Shown in pieces: positions 16,438 through 24,841 of a stretch of 64,000 nt of DNA. Position 1 is the first letter of the stretch. Every line of letters starts with the position of its first letter. This DNA comes from Streptomyces atratus. GTDB lineage: Bacteria > Actinomycetota > Actinomycetes > Streptomycetales > Streptomycetaceae. The stretch is from NCBI RefSeq assembly GCF_900119365.1, contig NZ_FPJO01000001.1, forward strand, positions 586,499 through 650,498. Direction: 5' to 3'. Under the pieces are notes generated by a model, which worked only from the letters and a program-made list of their open reading frames with translations, was not told the DNA's origin and did no database searches. The position numbers and the translations under genes were made by a program.

Positions 16438-17511
16438 CTAGCGGCAGCAGTCCGGCTCCAGCCCGCGCGGCAGGTGCTCGCCGCCGAAGACCGCCGTGGT
16501 CGCCTCGTCGCCGCCGAGCGCGGCCACGGCGAGCAGCAGCGATCCGGCCGTCCAGGTGGTGAGTTCCTGGGGCCAGAAGGCCCGGTCGCCCTCGAAGACG
16601 TATCCGGTCCAGTACATGCCGCCCTCGGCGCGCAGGTGCTGGATGGACTGGAGGATCTCCAGCGCCCGGTCGGACTCGCCCATCACCCAGAGCGCCAGGG
16701 CGAGTTCGCAGCTCTCGCCGCCGGTCACCCACGGGTTGGGCAGCACGCAGCGCACCCCGAGGCCAGGGACCACGAAGCGGTCCCAGCCCTCCTCGATCCG
16801 CTCCTTGGCGGCCGCTGCGGTGAGCGCGCCGCCGAGAACCGGGTAGTACCAGTCCATCGAGTAGCGGCTCTTGTCCAGGAAGCGTTCCGGGTGCTTGCGG
16901 ATCGCGTGGCTCAGCGCGCCCGTCGCCAACTCCCAGTCGGGCTGCGGCTCCTCGCGCCGTTCGGCGATGGCGAGCGCGCAGCGCAGCGCCTGGTGGATGG
17001 AGGAGCAGCCGGTCAGCAGCGCGTCGTCGACGGGGGTTCCGTCGGCCTCGCGCTTCCAGCCGATCTGGCCGCCGGGCTGCTGGAGCCGCAGCACGAACTC
17101 GACGGCGGCGAAGACGGTCGGCCACATCCGGTCGACGAAGGCGTCGTCGCCGGTGGCGAGGTAGTGGTGCCAGACGCCGACGGCCACGTACGCGCAGAAG
17201 TTGGTCTCCAGCGAGCGGTCGGTCGGCCGGTCCGGGTCCCCGTCGTGGTACGCGGCGTACCAGGAGCCGTCCTCGTTCTGGTGGCGGGCCAGCCAGTCGT
17301 ACGCGCGTTCCGCGGCGGCGTGCTCACCCGCCGCGTCGAGGGCCATGGCGGCCTCGGTGTGGTCCCACGGGTCGAGGTGGTGGCCGCGGAACCAGGGCAG
17401 GGCGCCGTCCTCGCGCTGCACGGCGAGGAGGGCGGCGACGGTCTCGGCGGCCTGCTCGGCGGTGAGGACTCCGGGCAGTATGAGGTGTTCGGTCTGCTCG
17501 GGAACGGTCAC
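16438..17511 (-). CDS. Alpha/alpha-toroid protein (prenyltransferase/glycosidase-like fold)
   Basis: A 357-residue protein with repeated helix-pair motifs (AVQREDGALPWF, LARHQNEDGSWYAAYHDG, LRLQQPGGQIGWKR) like those of terpene cyclases and six-hairpin glycosidases. Automated annotation often calls such genes prenyltransferase, but no prenyl-transfer residues are evident. It starts at GTG 17511, overlapping the methyltransferase stop (GTGA), so it is the third gene of a glycosyltransferase-methyltransferase-toroid operon. A role in making or trimming a glycoconjugate is inferred. Confidence 0.75.
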   Translation of the reverse strand: MTVPEQTEHLILPGVLTAEQAAETVAALLAVQREDGALPWFRGHHLDPWDHTEAAMALDAAGEHAAAERAYDWLARHQNEDGSWYAAYHDGDPDRPTDRSLETNFCAYVAVGVWHHYLATGDDAFVDRMWPTVFAAVEFVLRLQQPGGQIGWKREADGTPVDDALLTGCSSIHQALRCALAIAERREEPQPDWELATGALSHAIRKHPERFLDKSRYSMDWYYPVLGGALTAAAAKERIEEGWDRFVVPGLGVRCVLPNPWVTGGESCELALALWVMGESDRALEILQSIQHLRAEGGMYWTGYVFEGDRAFWPQELTTWTAGSLLLAVAALGGDEATTAVFGGEHLPRGLEPDCCR

Positions 17512-18263
17512 GCCTCGGCCTTGGTGAGGTCCTCGGCGGCGGCCACGGGCAGGTGCGGCTTGGTCGCGTACGCCACGAAGCTCTTGCCGACGACCGGGTT
17601 CAGCAGCTGCTCGGCGACCCGGGTGGCCATCGGCTTCTTCATGATGTCCCAGACCAGCAGCTTGTGGTACGCGCGGACCGGCAGCGCCTTGTCGTTGTCC
17701 ACGCCGAAGGCGCACTTGAGCCACCAGTACGGCGAGTGCAGGGCGTGGGCGTGGTGGGTGCCGTACGGCTTGAGGCCGGCGCCGCGGATCTTGGCGAGCA
17801 GTTCGTCGGCCCTGTAGATGCGGATGTGGCCGCCCTCGACCTCGTGGTAGGCGTCGGAGAGCGTCCAGCAGACCTTCTCGGGGCCGTAGCGCGGCACGGT
17901 GATCGCGATCCGGCCGCCGGGCTTGAGGACCCGGACCATCTCGGCGAGGACGCCCTTGTCGTCGGGGATGTGCTCCATGACTTCGGAGATGATCACGACG
18001 TCGAAGGACTCGTCGGGGAACGGCAGGTTGAGCGCGTCGCCCTCCATCGCGGTGGCGGTGGCGCCCTCGGGGGCCTCGCCGGCCTCCTTCATCGCGGCGA
18101 ACCACTTCGCGACCTCGCGGATCTCCTCGCCGTTCTGGTCGAGGGCCACGACCTGGGCGCCGCGCCGGTAGCACTCGAAGGCGTGGCGTCCGGCGCCGCA
18201 GCCCAGGTCGAGCACTCGGTCACCTGCGGCGAGCGGGAAGCGGGTGAAGTCCACGGTCAGCAC
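17508..18263 (-). CDS. Class I SAM-dependent methyltransferase
   Basis: A 251-residue enzyme with SAM motif I VLDLGCGAGRHAFECYRRGA, motif II ALDQ, and DVVIISEVMEHIPDDKGVL, then LKPGGRIAITVPRYGPE as in UbiE/COQ5-type methyltransferases. GTG 18263 gives the N-terminus MLTVDFTRFPL. It overlaps the downstream toroid gene and starts 61 bases after the glycosyltransferase stop. The acceptor is unknown, presumably the product of the neighbouring glycosyltransferase. Confidence 0.82.
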   Translation of the reverse strand: MLTVDFTRFPLAAGDRVLDLGCGAGRHAFECYRRGAQVVALDQNGEEIREVAKWFAAMKEAGEAPEGATATAMEGDALNLPFPDESFDVVIISEVMEHIPDDKGVLAEMVRVLKPGGRIAITVPRYGPEKVCWTLSDAYHEVEGGHIRIYRADELLAKIRGAGLKPYGTHHAHALHSPYWWLKCAFGVDNDKALPVRAYHKLLVWDIMKKPMATRVAEQLLNPVVGKSFVAYATKPHLPVAAAEDLTKAEA

Positions 18264-18324
18264 GAATGCCTGCTTTCGCGGTCGGGGGGTCAGAGGGCGG
18301 GGACGACGGGAACGGGCGGCGGGG

Positions 18325-19656
18325 TCAACGACGGCTGCCCGGGCGCGTGGCGCCGGACCGGGCGGCGATCGCTTCGCGGTAGAGGGCGGCGGTGCCGATG
18401 GCGGCCTGCTTCCAGGTGAAGCGGGAGAGCACCCGCTCGCGGCCCGCGGCGCCGAGCCGGGCACGCAGCTCCGGGTCGCCGAGCAGCCGGGCGAGGGCGT
18501 CGGCCAGTGCCCCGGCGTCGGCGGGCGGGACCGCCAGGCAGGTCTCGCCGTCCGGGCCCGCGACCTCGGGGATCGCACCGCCGGTGGTGGCGACGAGGGG
18601 GGTGCCGGTGGCCATGGCCTCGGCGGCGGGCAGCGAGAAGCCCTCGTACAGCGAGGGGACGCAGGCGATCTGGGCGCCGCGCACCAGGTCGACGAGTTCG
18701 GCGTCGCTGATGCCCTTGACGAACTCGACGGCGCCTTGGAGTCCGTGCCGCTCGATGGCCTGGGCGACCGGTCCGTCCTCGGCCCGCTTGCCGACGACCA
18801 CGAGGTGCGCGTCCGGGTTCCCGGTGCGGAGCTTGGCGAGTGCGTCGACGAGGTGGACGAGGCCCTTCAGCGGTACGTCGGCGCTGGAGGTGGTGACGAT
18901 CCTGCCGGGCACCTCGGCGACCGACGGATCCGGCGACCAGAGGTCGGTGTCCGCGCCGATGTGCACGACGTGGATGCGGTCCCGGCGCACCCCGAGGTGG
19001 TCGACGATCTCCTGCTTGGAGGAGCCGGAGACGGTGAGCACCGAGGGCAGCCGGCGCGCGACCCGCTTCTGCATGCGGGTGAAGCCGTACCAGCGGCGTA
19101 CGGAGGCGCGCCGGCGGCGGGTCCCGGCGGCGTCCAGGTCCAACTGCCGGTCGACGGTGATGGGGTGGTGGATGGTGGTGACGAGCGGGGCGCCGAGGTC
19201 CGCCAACAGCCCGTAGCCGAGGGTCTGGTTGTCGTGGATGACGTCGAACTCGCCGCGCCGGGCGGCGAGATGGCGCCGGGCGCGCAGGCTGAAGGTGAGC
19301 GGTTCCGGGAAGCCGCCGGTCCACATGGTGGCGACCTCGGCCGCGTCGATCCAGTCCCGGTACTCGCCGCGCTTCGGGGTGCGGAACGGGTCGGGCTGGC
19401 GGTAGAGGTCGAGGCTCGGCAGTTCGGTGAGCGGGACGCCCTCGTCGAGCACCGGATAGGGCTGGGCGCCGATCACCTCGACGCCGTGGCCGAGCCGGGC
19501 GAGCTCGCGGGCGAGGTGGCGTACGTAGACGCCCTGGCCGCCGCAGAAAGGATTGCCCTTGTAGGTGAGGAGTGCGATGCGCAACGGACGGTCGTCGGCG
19601 CTGCCGGACGGGTCGCCGCCCGTGCGGGGGCCCGACTCTACGGCCTCAGCGGTCAC
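18325..19656 (-). CDS. GT4-family glycosyltransferase
   Basis: A 443-residue GT-B glycosyltransferase. The N-terminal domain has a glycine-rich acceptor-side loop (LLTYKGNPFCGGQGVYVRHL). The C-terminal nucleotide-sugar domain has VVGKRAEDG, then CVPSLYEGFSLPAAEAMATGTP with the E-x7-E signature. GTG 19656 is preferred because AAGGGGG precedes it. It heads the operon with the methyltransferase and toroid genes. A perfect KstR-type box lies 55 bases upstream, so the cluster might share control with the kstR-like gene. Confidence 0.85.
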   Translation of the reverse strand: MTAEAVESGPRTGGDPSGSADDRPLRIALLTYKGNPFCGGQGVYVRHLARELARLGHGVEVIGAQPYPVLDEGVPLTELPSLDLYRQPDPFRTPKRGEYRDWIDAAEVATMWTGGFPEPLTFSLRARRHLAARRGEFDVIHDNQTLGYGLLADLGAPLVTTIHHPITVDRQLDLDAAGTRRRRASVRRWYGFTRMQKRVARRLPSVLTVSGSSKQEIVDHLGVRRDRIHVVHIGADTDLWSPDPSVAEVPGRIVTTSSADVPLKGLVHLVDALAKLRTGNPDAHLVVVGKRAEDGPVAQAIERHGLQGAVEFVKGISDAELVDLVRGAQIACVPSLYEGFSLPAAEAMATGTPLVATTGGAIPEVAGPDGETCLAVPPADAGALADALARLLGDPELRARLGAAGRERVLSRFTWKQAAIGTAALYREAIAARSGATRPGSRR

Positions 19657-19710
19657 ACTCGGCCCCCTTCTCACTGCGTGTTCGCCGGAGCGTAACCGCT
19701 CACGCTAATC

Positions 19711-19724
19711 TAGAACAAGTTTCA
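19711..19724. promoter_or_regulatory. KstR-type operator upstream of the kstR-like gene
   Basis: TAGAACAAGTTTCA fits the mycobacterial KstR consensus TNNAACNNGTTNNA at every fixed position. It lies 163 bases before the kstR-like start and 55 bases before the divergent glycosyltransferase, where it could serve for autoregulation and possibly for control of the GT cluster. Confidence 0.72.
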
Positions 19725-19886
19725 GACTGGATCGTTCAATGAGCTACGAATCTACCGGCAGGTAGCGTCGGTGCAACGGCCGGATCAGGTGATTCGCGCC
19801 ACGACCGGGCACGCTGGCATGCTGTGCGCCCGCGGGAGACCGAGCGCCTCCCGCCGGTCGCGGACAGAAGCCATGGATGGGGACAC

Positions 19887-20498
19887 ATGACAGCGGAAGC
19901 CAAGCCGGCATCGCCGCCCCTGACCGAACGACAGGAGGCCCGTCGCCGCCGCATCCTGCACGCCAGCGCCCAGCTCGCCGGCCGGGGCGGCTTCGAGGCG
20001 GTGCAGATGCGTGAGGTCGCGGAGGAGGCCGGGGTCGCCCTGGGCACGCTGTACCGCTACTTCCCCTCCAAGATCCATCTGCTGGTCGCGACCATGCAGG
20101 ACCAGCTCCAGCACATGCACACGACGCTGCACAAGCACCCCCCGGCCGGTCAGGACCCGGCGCAGCGGGTCGCCGACACCCTGATGCGGGCGTTCCGCGC
20201 GCTCCAGCGCGAGCCGCATCTGGCGGACGCGATGGTGCGGGCGCTGACCTTCGCGGACCGCAGCGTCAGCCCGGAGGTGGACACCGTCTCGCGGATCACG
20301 ACGGCGATCATCCTGGACGCGATGGGGCTGGAGCATCCGACGCCGGAGCAGCTGTCCGCGGTCCGGGTCATCGAGCACACCTGGCACTCGGCGCTGATCA
20401 CCTGGCTGTCGGGGCGGGCATCGATCGCCCAGGTGAAGATCGACATCGGTACCGTGTGCCGGCTGATCGACGTGACGAAGCCCACGGAAGCCCCATAG
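19887..20498 (+). CDS. kstR: KstR-like TetR-family transcriptional repressor
   Basis: A 203-residue TetR regulator. The helix-turn-helix (39-63: VQMREVAEEAGVALGTLYRYFP) is nearly the same as in Mycobacterium tuberculosis KstR, and the effector domain keeps matching stretches (MRAFRALQREPHLADAMVRAL, FADRSVSPEVD, RVIEHTWHSALITWLSGRAS). KstR represses cholesterol catabolism and is released by 3-oxo-cholestenoyl-CoA-type ligands. ATG 19887 has GGGGA five bases upstream. KstR-type boxes occur upstream of this gene and at three other places in the window. Confidence 0.85.
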   Translation: MTAEAKPASPPLTERQEARRRRILHASAQLAGRGGFEAVQMREVAEEAGVALGTLYRYFPSKIHLLVATMQDQLQHMHTTLHKHPPAGQDPAQRVADTLMRAFRALQREPHLADAMVRALTFADRSVSPEVDTVSRITTAIILDAMGLEHPTPEQLSAVRVIEHTWHSALITWLSGRASIAQVKIDIGTVCRLIDVTKPTEAP

Positions 20499-20613
20499 CA
20501 CACCCGGACCCCGTTTCGTGGCGTTTTCAACACACTCCTCTCACCGTTCCGACCGGAAGGGCCACAAGCCGCTCCTTATCATGGTCATGACCAGCACCGA
20601 TCGAGAGGAAGAC

Positions 20614-20964
20614 ATGGCTGACCAGTCAGGCATTGCAGGCGGCGCGAACGGGACGCAGGCCCCGGGCGGACCGGGATACGACGCCCAGCCGCCGGCCGGC
20701 TACGGATACCCCGGTGGCGCCCCGCTGCCCAGCGGCAAGGCCACCGCCTCGATGGTTCTCGGCATCCTCGGCCTGGTGCTCATCCCGATCATCCTGCCGA
20801 TCATCGCGCTGTGCCTCGGCATCTCGGCCAAGCGCATGGCCGACCGCGGCCAGGGCGGCGGCCGCGGCCAGGCGGTCGCCGGCATCGTGATGGGCAGCGT
20901 CGGCATCGCGTTCGCCGTGCTCGGCATCACCGTGGCCACGATCCAGGGCATCAGCGCGATGTGA
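20614..20964 (+). CDS. DUF4190 domain membrane protein
   Basis: A 116-residue protein with a Gly/Pro/Tyr-rich N-terminal tail and two membrane segments (SMVLGILGLVLIPIILPII and AGIVMGSVGIAFAVLGITV) separated by a short basic loop (ISAKRMADRGQGG), as in DUF4190. The ATG at 20614 has GAGGAAG upstream; earlier in-frame starts give non-conserved leaders. The function is unknown. A very strong terminator follows. Confidence 0.83.
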   Translation: MADQSGIAGGANGTQAPGGPGYDAQPPAGYGYPGGAPLPSGKATASMVLGILGLVLIPIILPIIALCLGISAKRMADRGQGGGRGQAVAGIVMGSVGIAFAVLGITVATIQGISAM

Positions 20965-21000
20965 CGGGCCACCGCCCAGGACCCGCGCACCGCGCACCGG

Positions 21001-21039
21001 CCGCGCCGGGGAACCGTACGATCCGGTTCCCCGGCGCGG
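21001..21039 (+). terminator. Rho-independent-type terminator
   Basis: A perfect 16-base-pair stem (21001-21016 with 21024-21039) with a 7-base loop, followed by a CTTTCGCTTTC tract. It separates the DUF4190 gene from the Liv operon. Confidence 0.9.
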
Positions 21040-21174
21040 CTTTCGCTTTCCGGGCCCATGTGCGGCCCCCACATGCGCATGGCTTCAGCTGGGGCGTCCT
21101 GCACCATGTCGACGGCGGCACGGTGTCCATACGGTTCGGCGACATCACATGAACACGCCGAGGAGCCGGTCACC

Positions 21175-22416
21175 ATGCGTCGCAGAGCCACGGGCACCGC
21201 CCGTCACCGCAGATCCCTCTCCACCGCCGCCGTGCTGACCGCCGCCGGTCTCGTGCTGGCCGGGTGCACCGCCGCCGGGAAGGCGGGCGGGAGCGACTCC
21301 GGCGGGGACTCGAAGGACCGAACCGTCAAGGTGGGACTGGTGTACTCCCGTACCGGGCTCCTCGCGGACTACGGGAAGCAGTACCGCGACGGGTTCATGG
21401 CGGGCCTGGACCACGCCACGAAGGGCACCCGCGAGGTGGCCGGGCACCACATCGAGGTCACCGAGCAGGACGACGCGGGCGACCCGGGCAAGGCTGTCTC
21501 CGCGGCCAAGAACCTGATCGGCAAGGGTTACAAGGTGCTGGCCGGCACCACCGATTCCGGCGTGGCGCTCCAGATGGCGCCGCTCGCCGCCCAGAACAAG
21601 GTGCTGTACATCAGCGGCCCGGCCGCCACCGACGCCGTGACCGGCATCAACGACTACACCTTCCGCTCGGGCCGGCAGTCCTACCAGGACATCCTCACCG
21701 CCGGGACGATGCTCGGCGACGCCAAGGGCAAGAAGGTCACGGTGCTGGCCCAGGACTCCACCTTCGGCCAGGCCAATGTCGCCGCCGTGAAGGCCGTCCT
21801 CGGTACCAGAGGAGCGAAGGTCGGCTCCGTACTGGCTCCGCCCAGCGCCACGGACCTGACCCCGTTCGCCCGGCAGGTGAAGGCGGGCGGGCCCGATCTG
21901 GTCTTCGTCGCCTGGGCCGGCTCGACCGCGCCGGCGCTGTGGACCGCGCTGGACCAGCAGGGCGTACTGGAGGCGGGCAAGGTCGTCACGGGCCTCGCCG
22001 GAACGGCCTCGTACCCGGTCTTCGGCGACGCCGGTTCCAAGGTGTCGTTCCTGGCGCACTACTTCCCGGGCGCGGGCGGCGGCAACGCCGTGGAGAAGTC
22101 CATGCTCGACTCGGTCACCAAGGCCGGCGGCACCCCGGACCTGTTCACCCCCGACGGCTTCACCGCCGCGCAGATGGTGGTGCGCGCGATCGAGAAGGGC
22201 GGTGCCACCGACACCGCCGCCATGGTGAAGGCCCTGGAGGGCTGGAGCTTCGACGGGGTGAAGGGCAAGGAGCAGGTCCGGGCCGAGGACCACGCCCTGG
22301 TGCAGCCGATGTTCGTCGCGAAGCTCAAGGGGAAGGGCGCCGCTGCCCGGCCGGAGCTGGTGACCACCGCGCCGATGGACGAGGTGGCACCGCCCGCGAA
22401 GCCCTCGGCGGGCTGA
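21175..22416 (+). CDS. Branched-chain amino acid-type ABC transporter substrate-binding lipoprotein
   Basis: A 413-residue type I periplasmic-binding protein with a signal peptide and lipobox LVLAGC. The mature part opens VKVGLVYSRTGLLADYGKQY and continues with typical LivK-like segments (EQDDAGDPGKAVSAAKNLI, then ISGPAATDAVTGIND). ATG 21175 has AGGAG nine bases upstream. It is the first gene of a complete importer whose cytoplasmic genes follow at once. Homologues bind Leu/Ile/Val, amides, urea or aromatic acids, so the ligand is open. Confidence 0.87.
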   Translation: MRRRATGTARHRRSLSTAAVLTAAGLVLAGCTAAGKAGGSDSGGDSKDRTVKVGLVYSRTGLLADYGKQYRDGFMAGLDHATKGTREVAGHHIEVTEQDDAGDPGKAVSAAKNLIGKGYKVLAGTTDSGVALQMAPLAAQNKVLYISGPAATDAVTGINDYTFRSGRQSYQDILTAGTMLGDAKGKKVTVLAQDSTFGQANVAAVKAVLGTRGAKVGSVLAPPSATDLTPFARQVKAGGPDLVFVAWAGSTAPALWTALDQQGVLEAGKVVTGLAGTASYPVFGDAGSKVSFLAHYFPGAGGGNAVEKSMLDSVTKAGGTPDLFTPDGFTAAQMVVRAIEKGGATDTAAMVKALEGWSFDGVKGKEQVRAEDHALVQPMFVAKLKGKGAAARPELVTTAPMDEVAPPAKPSAG

Positions 22417-22419
22417 CCG

Positions 22420-23211
22420 GTGGCTGCAGAGGAAACCACCGCACGGCGCACGGCCGGGGCGCGGAGCACCGCCCCGGTGCTCCAACTGACCGGTCTCGGC
22501 TGGGGCGTCGGCGGCGCGACGATCGTCGAGGACGTCACACTCGGCGTCCACGAGGGCGAGTTCCTGGCCTTCATCGGCCCCAACGGGGCGGGCAAGACCT
22601 CCCTGTTCAACCTGATCAGCGGGCTGACCACGGCCACCTCCGGCACCATCGCGCTGGACGGCACGGACATGACGGCCGACCCCGCGCACGCACGGGCGCG
22701 GCGCGGCATCGGCCGCACGTTCCAGACGTCCAGCCTCTGGCCGGCGATGAGCGTGGCCGACCACGTCCGGCTGGCCGCCCAGGCCGCCCGGGGCGGCTCC
22801 TACCGGCTGTGGCGGCGCGCCTCCCGGTACACCGCCGAGGTGGACGGCGTACTGGAGCGCACCGGTCTCGGCCACCGGGCACGGGCGACGGCGGCCGAGC
22901 TGTCGCACGGCGAGAAGCGGAAGCTGGAGCTCGCGGTGCTGCTGGTGGGCGAGCCGCGGCTGATGCTGCTCGACGAGCCGATGGCCGGGGTCAGTGCGGA
23001 AGAGGTTCCCGCGCTGACCGAACTGATCCGCACCCTGCACCGGGACGAGGGCCGCACCGTCCTGATGGTCGAGCACCACATGGACGTCCTGCTGGGGCTG
23101 GCCGACCGGCTCGCCGTGATGCACCACGGAAGGCTGCTGGCGCTGGACACCCCCGAGGCAGTGACCGCCGACCCGACCGTCCAGCAGGCCTATCTCGGGG
23201 AGGGACTGTGA
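22420..23211 (+). CDS. livG: LivG-type ABC transporter ATP-binding protein
   Basis: A 263-residue ATPase with Walker A GPNGAGKTS, signature LSHGEKRKLE and Walker B LMLLDEPMAG, followed by the switch His in VEHHMDV. The LSHGE form of the signature is usual for LivG. Translation starts at GTG 22420, three bases after the binding-protein stop. It ends in a GTGA overlap with livF, so it should be made in fixed ratio with its partner. Confidence 0.87.
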   Translation: MAAEETTARRTAGARSTAPVLQLTGLGWGVGGATIVEDVTLGVHEGEFLAFIGPNGAGKTSLFNLISGLTTATSGTIALDGTDMTADPAHARARRGIGRTFQTSSLWPAMSVADHVRLAAQAARGGSYRLWRRASRYTAEVDGVLERTGLGHRARATAAELSHGEKRKLELAVLLVGEPRLMLLDEPMAGVSAEEVPALTELIRTLHRDEGRTVLMVEHHMDVLLGLADRLAVMHHGRLLALDTPEAVTADPTVQQAYLGEGL

Positions 23212-23954
23212 CGACCGGGCCCCTGCTCGCCGTACGGGACCTGCGGGTCCTGATCGGCGGCCGGCACATCCTGCACGGCGTCGACCTGGACGTCGCCCGG
23301 CACGGAGTGACCGCGCTCCTCGGCCGCAACGGTGCCGGGAAGACCACGACCGTGCGCGGTGTGCTCGGTCTCGTCCCGCGCACCGGCAGCGTACGGCTGG
23401 ACGGCGAGGAGACCGTGTCGCTGCCCACCCACACCGTGGTGCGCCTCGGCATCGGTTACGCACCCGAGGACCGCGGCATCTTCGCCGGGCTGACCGTCGC
23501 GGAGAATCTGCGGCTGGCCGAGCGGCGCGGCGCGGACGGGCCCGCGTACGGACTCGTCCATGAACTGTTCCCCGAACTGAAGCGCCGGGAGAGGCAGTTG
23601 GCGGGGACGCTGTCCGGCGGGCAGCAGCAGATGGTGGCGATCGGCCGCACGCTTCTCAACGGCAACCGGCTGATCATCGCCGACGAACCCACCAAGGGCC
23701 TGGCGCCCAAGGTGGTCACCGAGGTCGCCCAGGTGCTGGAACGGGCCGCCGAGGCGGTGCCGGTGCTGCTCGTGGAGCAGAACCTCGCCGTCGTGCGGCG
23801 CCTGGCCGAGCACTGTGCGGTGCTCGCCGACGGCCGCACGGCCCACCAGGGACCGGCCGCCGAGCTGCTGGGCGACGCGGAGACGGCACGGCGACTGCTG
23901 GGTGTCGGACACGGCCCGGTCACCCGAGCATCTTCCGTGGAGGCGGATTCCTGA
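23208..23954 (+). CDS. livF: LivF-type ABC transporter ATP-binding protein
   Basis: A 248-residue ATPase with Walker A GRNGAGKTT, LSGGQQQM signature and Walker B LIIADEPTKGL. The GYAPEDRGIFAGLTVAENL stretch is characteristic of LivF. GTG 23208 overlaps the livG stop and its own stop overlaps the next permease gene (TGATG). It should heterodimerise with the LivG-type subunit on the cytoplasmic face of the two permeases. Confidence 0.87.
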   Translation: MTTGPLLAVRDLRVLIGGRHILHGVDLDVARHGVTALLGRNGAGKTTTVRGVLGLVPRTGSVRLDGEETVSLPTHTVVRLGIGYAPEDRGIFAGLTVAENLRLAERRGADGPAYGLVHELFPELKRRERQLAGTLSGGQQQMVAIGRTLLNGNRLIIADEPTKGLAPKVVTEVAQVLERAAEAVPVLLVEQNLAVVRRLAEHCAVLADGRTAHQGPAAELLGDAETARRLLGVGHGPVTRASSVEADS

Positions 23955-24841
23955 TGTCCACCGTTGTTCTGCTCACCATGACCGGACTCGGTCTGGGGGC
24001 CCTCTACTTCCTGATCGCGTCGGGACTCTCGCTGATCTTCGGCCTGATGGACGTGCTGAACTTCGCCCACGGGGCGCTGCTGTCCATCGGCGCGTACGGC
24101 ACCTGGTGGGCGGCGTCCGGCCATCTGCCCGGTGCCGGTCCGGGCGGGGCGGGCTTCGTCCTCGCGGTCCTGTTCGGTACGGCGGTGGGCACCGCGGCCG
24201 CCGTGCTGCTGGAACTCGCCGTCGTCCGCCCGCTCTACACCCGGCCGCGCGAGCAGGTGCTCGCCACGGTCGGGGTGGGGCTCGCCGTCCCGGCCCTGCT
24301 GTCGGGCATCTGGGGGTCGGACGCCCGTACCTTCCCGGGCCCGAAGGCGCTGTCCGGCACCTTCGGCCTGTTCGGCGCCCAGGTGCCGGTCAACCGGCTG
24401 GTCCTGGTCGCGGCGGCCCTCGTCGTGCTCGTGGCGCTGCGGCTCTTCCTGGGCCGTACCCGGCACGGACTGGTCGTACGGGCCGGGGTCGAGGACCGCG
24501 CGATGGTCACCGCGCTCGGCATCGACGTACGGAAGGCCTTCACTCTCGTCTTCGCGATCGGCGGCTGCGTGGCCGCGCTCGGCGGGGCGCTCGGCGGCCT
24601 GTACTTCGGCTCGGTCGACCCGCGCCAGGGCACCTCGCTGCTGATCTTCGCGTTCGTCGTGGTGGTCACCGGGGGCATGGGATCGGTGAGCGGCGCCGCC
24701 GTGGCGTCCGTCGTCATCGGCCTGGTCCAGCAGTTCGCCAACTACTACACCGCAGCGGGCCTCGGCGACCTGGCCGTCGTCGTCCTGCTCGCCGCGCTGC
24801 TGCTCGTACGGCCGCGCGGACTGACCGGGAGGCTCGCGTGA
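23954..24841 (+). CDS. livH: LivH-type ABC transporter permease
   Basis: A 295-residue membrane protein with about eight hydrophobic segments. The N-terminal LGALYFLIASGLSLIFGLMDVLNFAHGA is the typical LivH opening, and GMGSVSGAAVASVVIGLVQQ near the C-terminus is the EAA-like loop. It is coupled to livF upstream and livM downstream by overlapping stop/start codons. Confidence 0.87.
   Translation: MSTVVLLTMTGLGLGALYFLIASGLSLIFGLMDVLNFAHGALLSIGAYGTWWAASGHLPGAGPGGAGFVLAVLFGTAVGTAAAVLLELAVVRPLYTRPREQVLATVGVGLAVPALLSGIWGSDARTFPGPKALSGTFGLFGAQVPVNRLVLVAAALVVLVALRLFLGRTRHGLVVRAGVEDRAMVTALGIDVRKAFTLVFAIGGCVAALGGALGGLYFGSVDPRQGTSLLIFAFVVVVTGGMGSVSGAAVASVVIGLVQQFANYYTAAGLGDLAVVVLLAALLLVRPRGLTGRLA

Noticed and set aside
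21145..23463. A 772-codon minus-strand frame over the Liv genes
   Set aside because: The plus strand here encodes a binding lipoprotein and two ATPases with full Walker motifs and coupled starts. The opposing frame has no recognisable domain.
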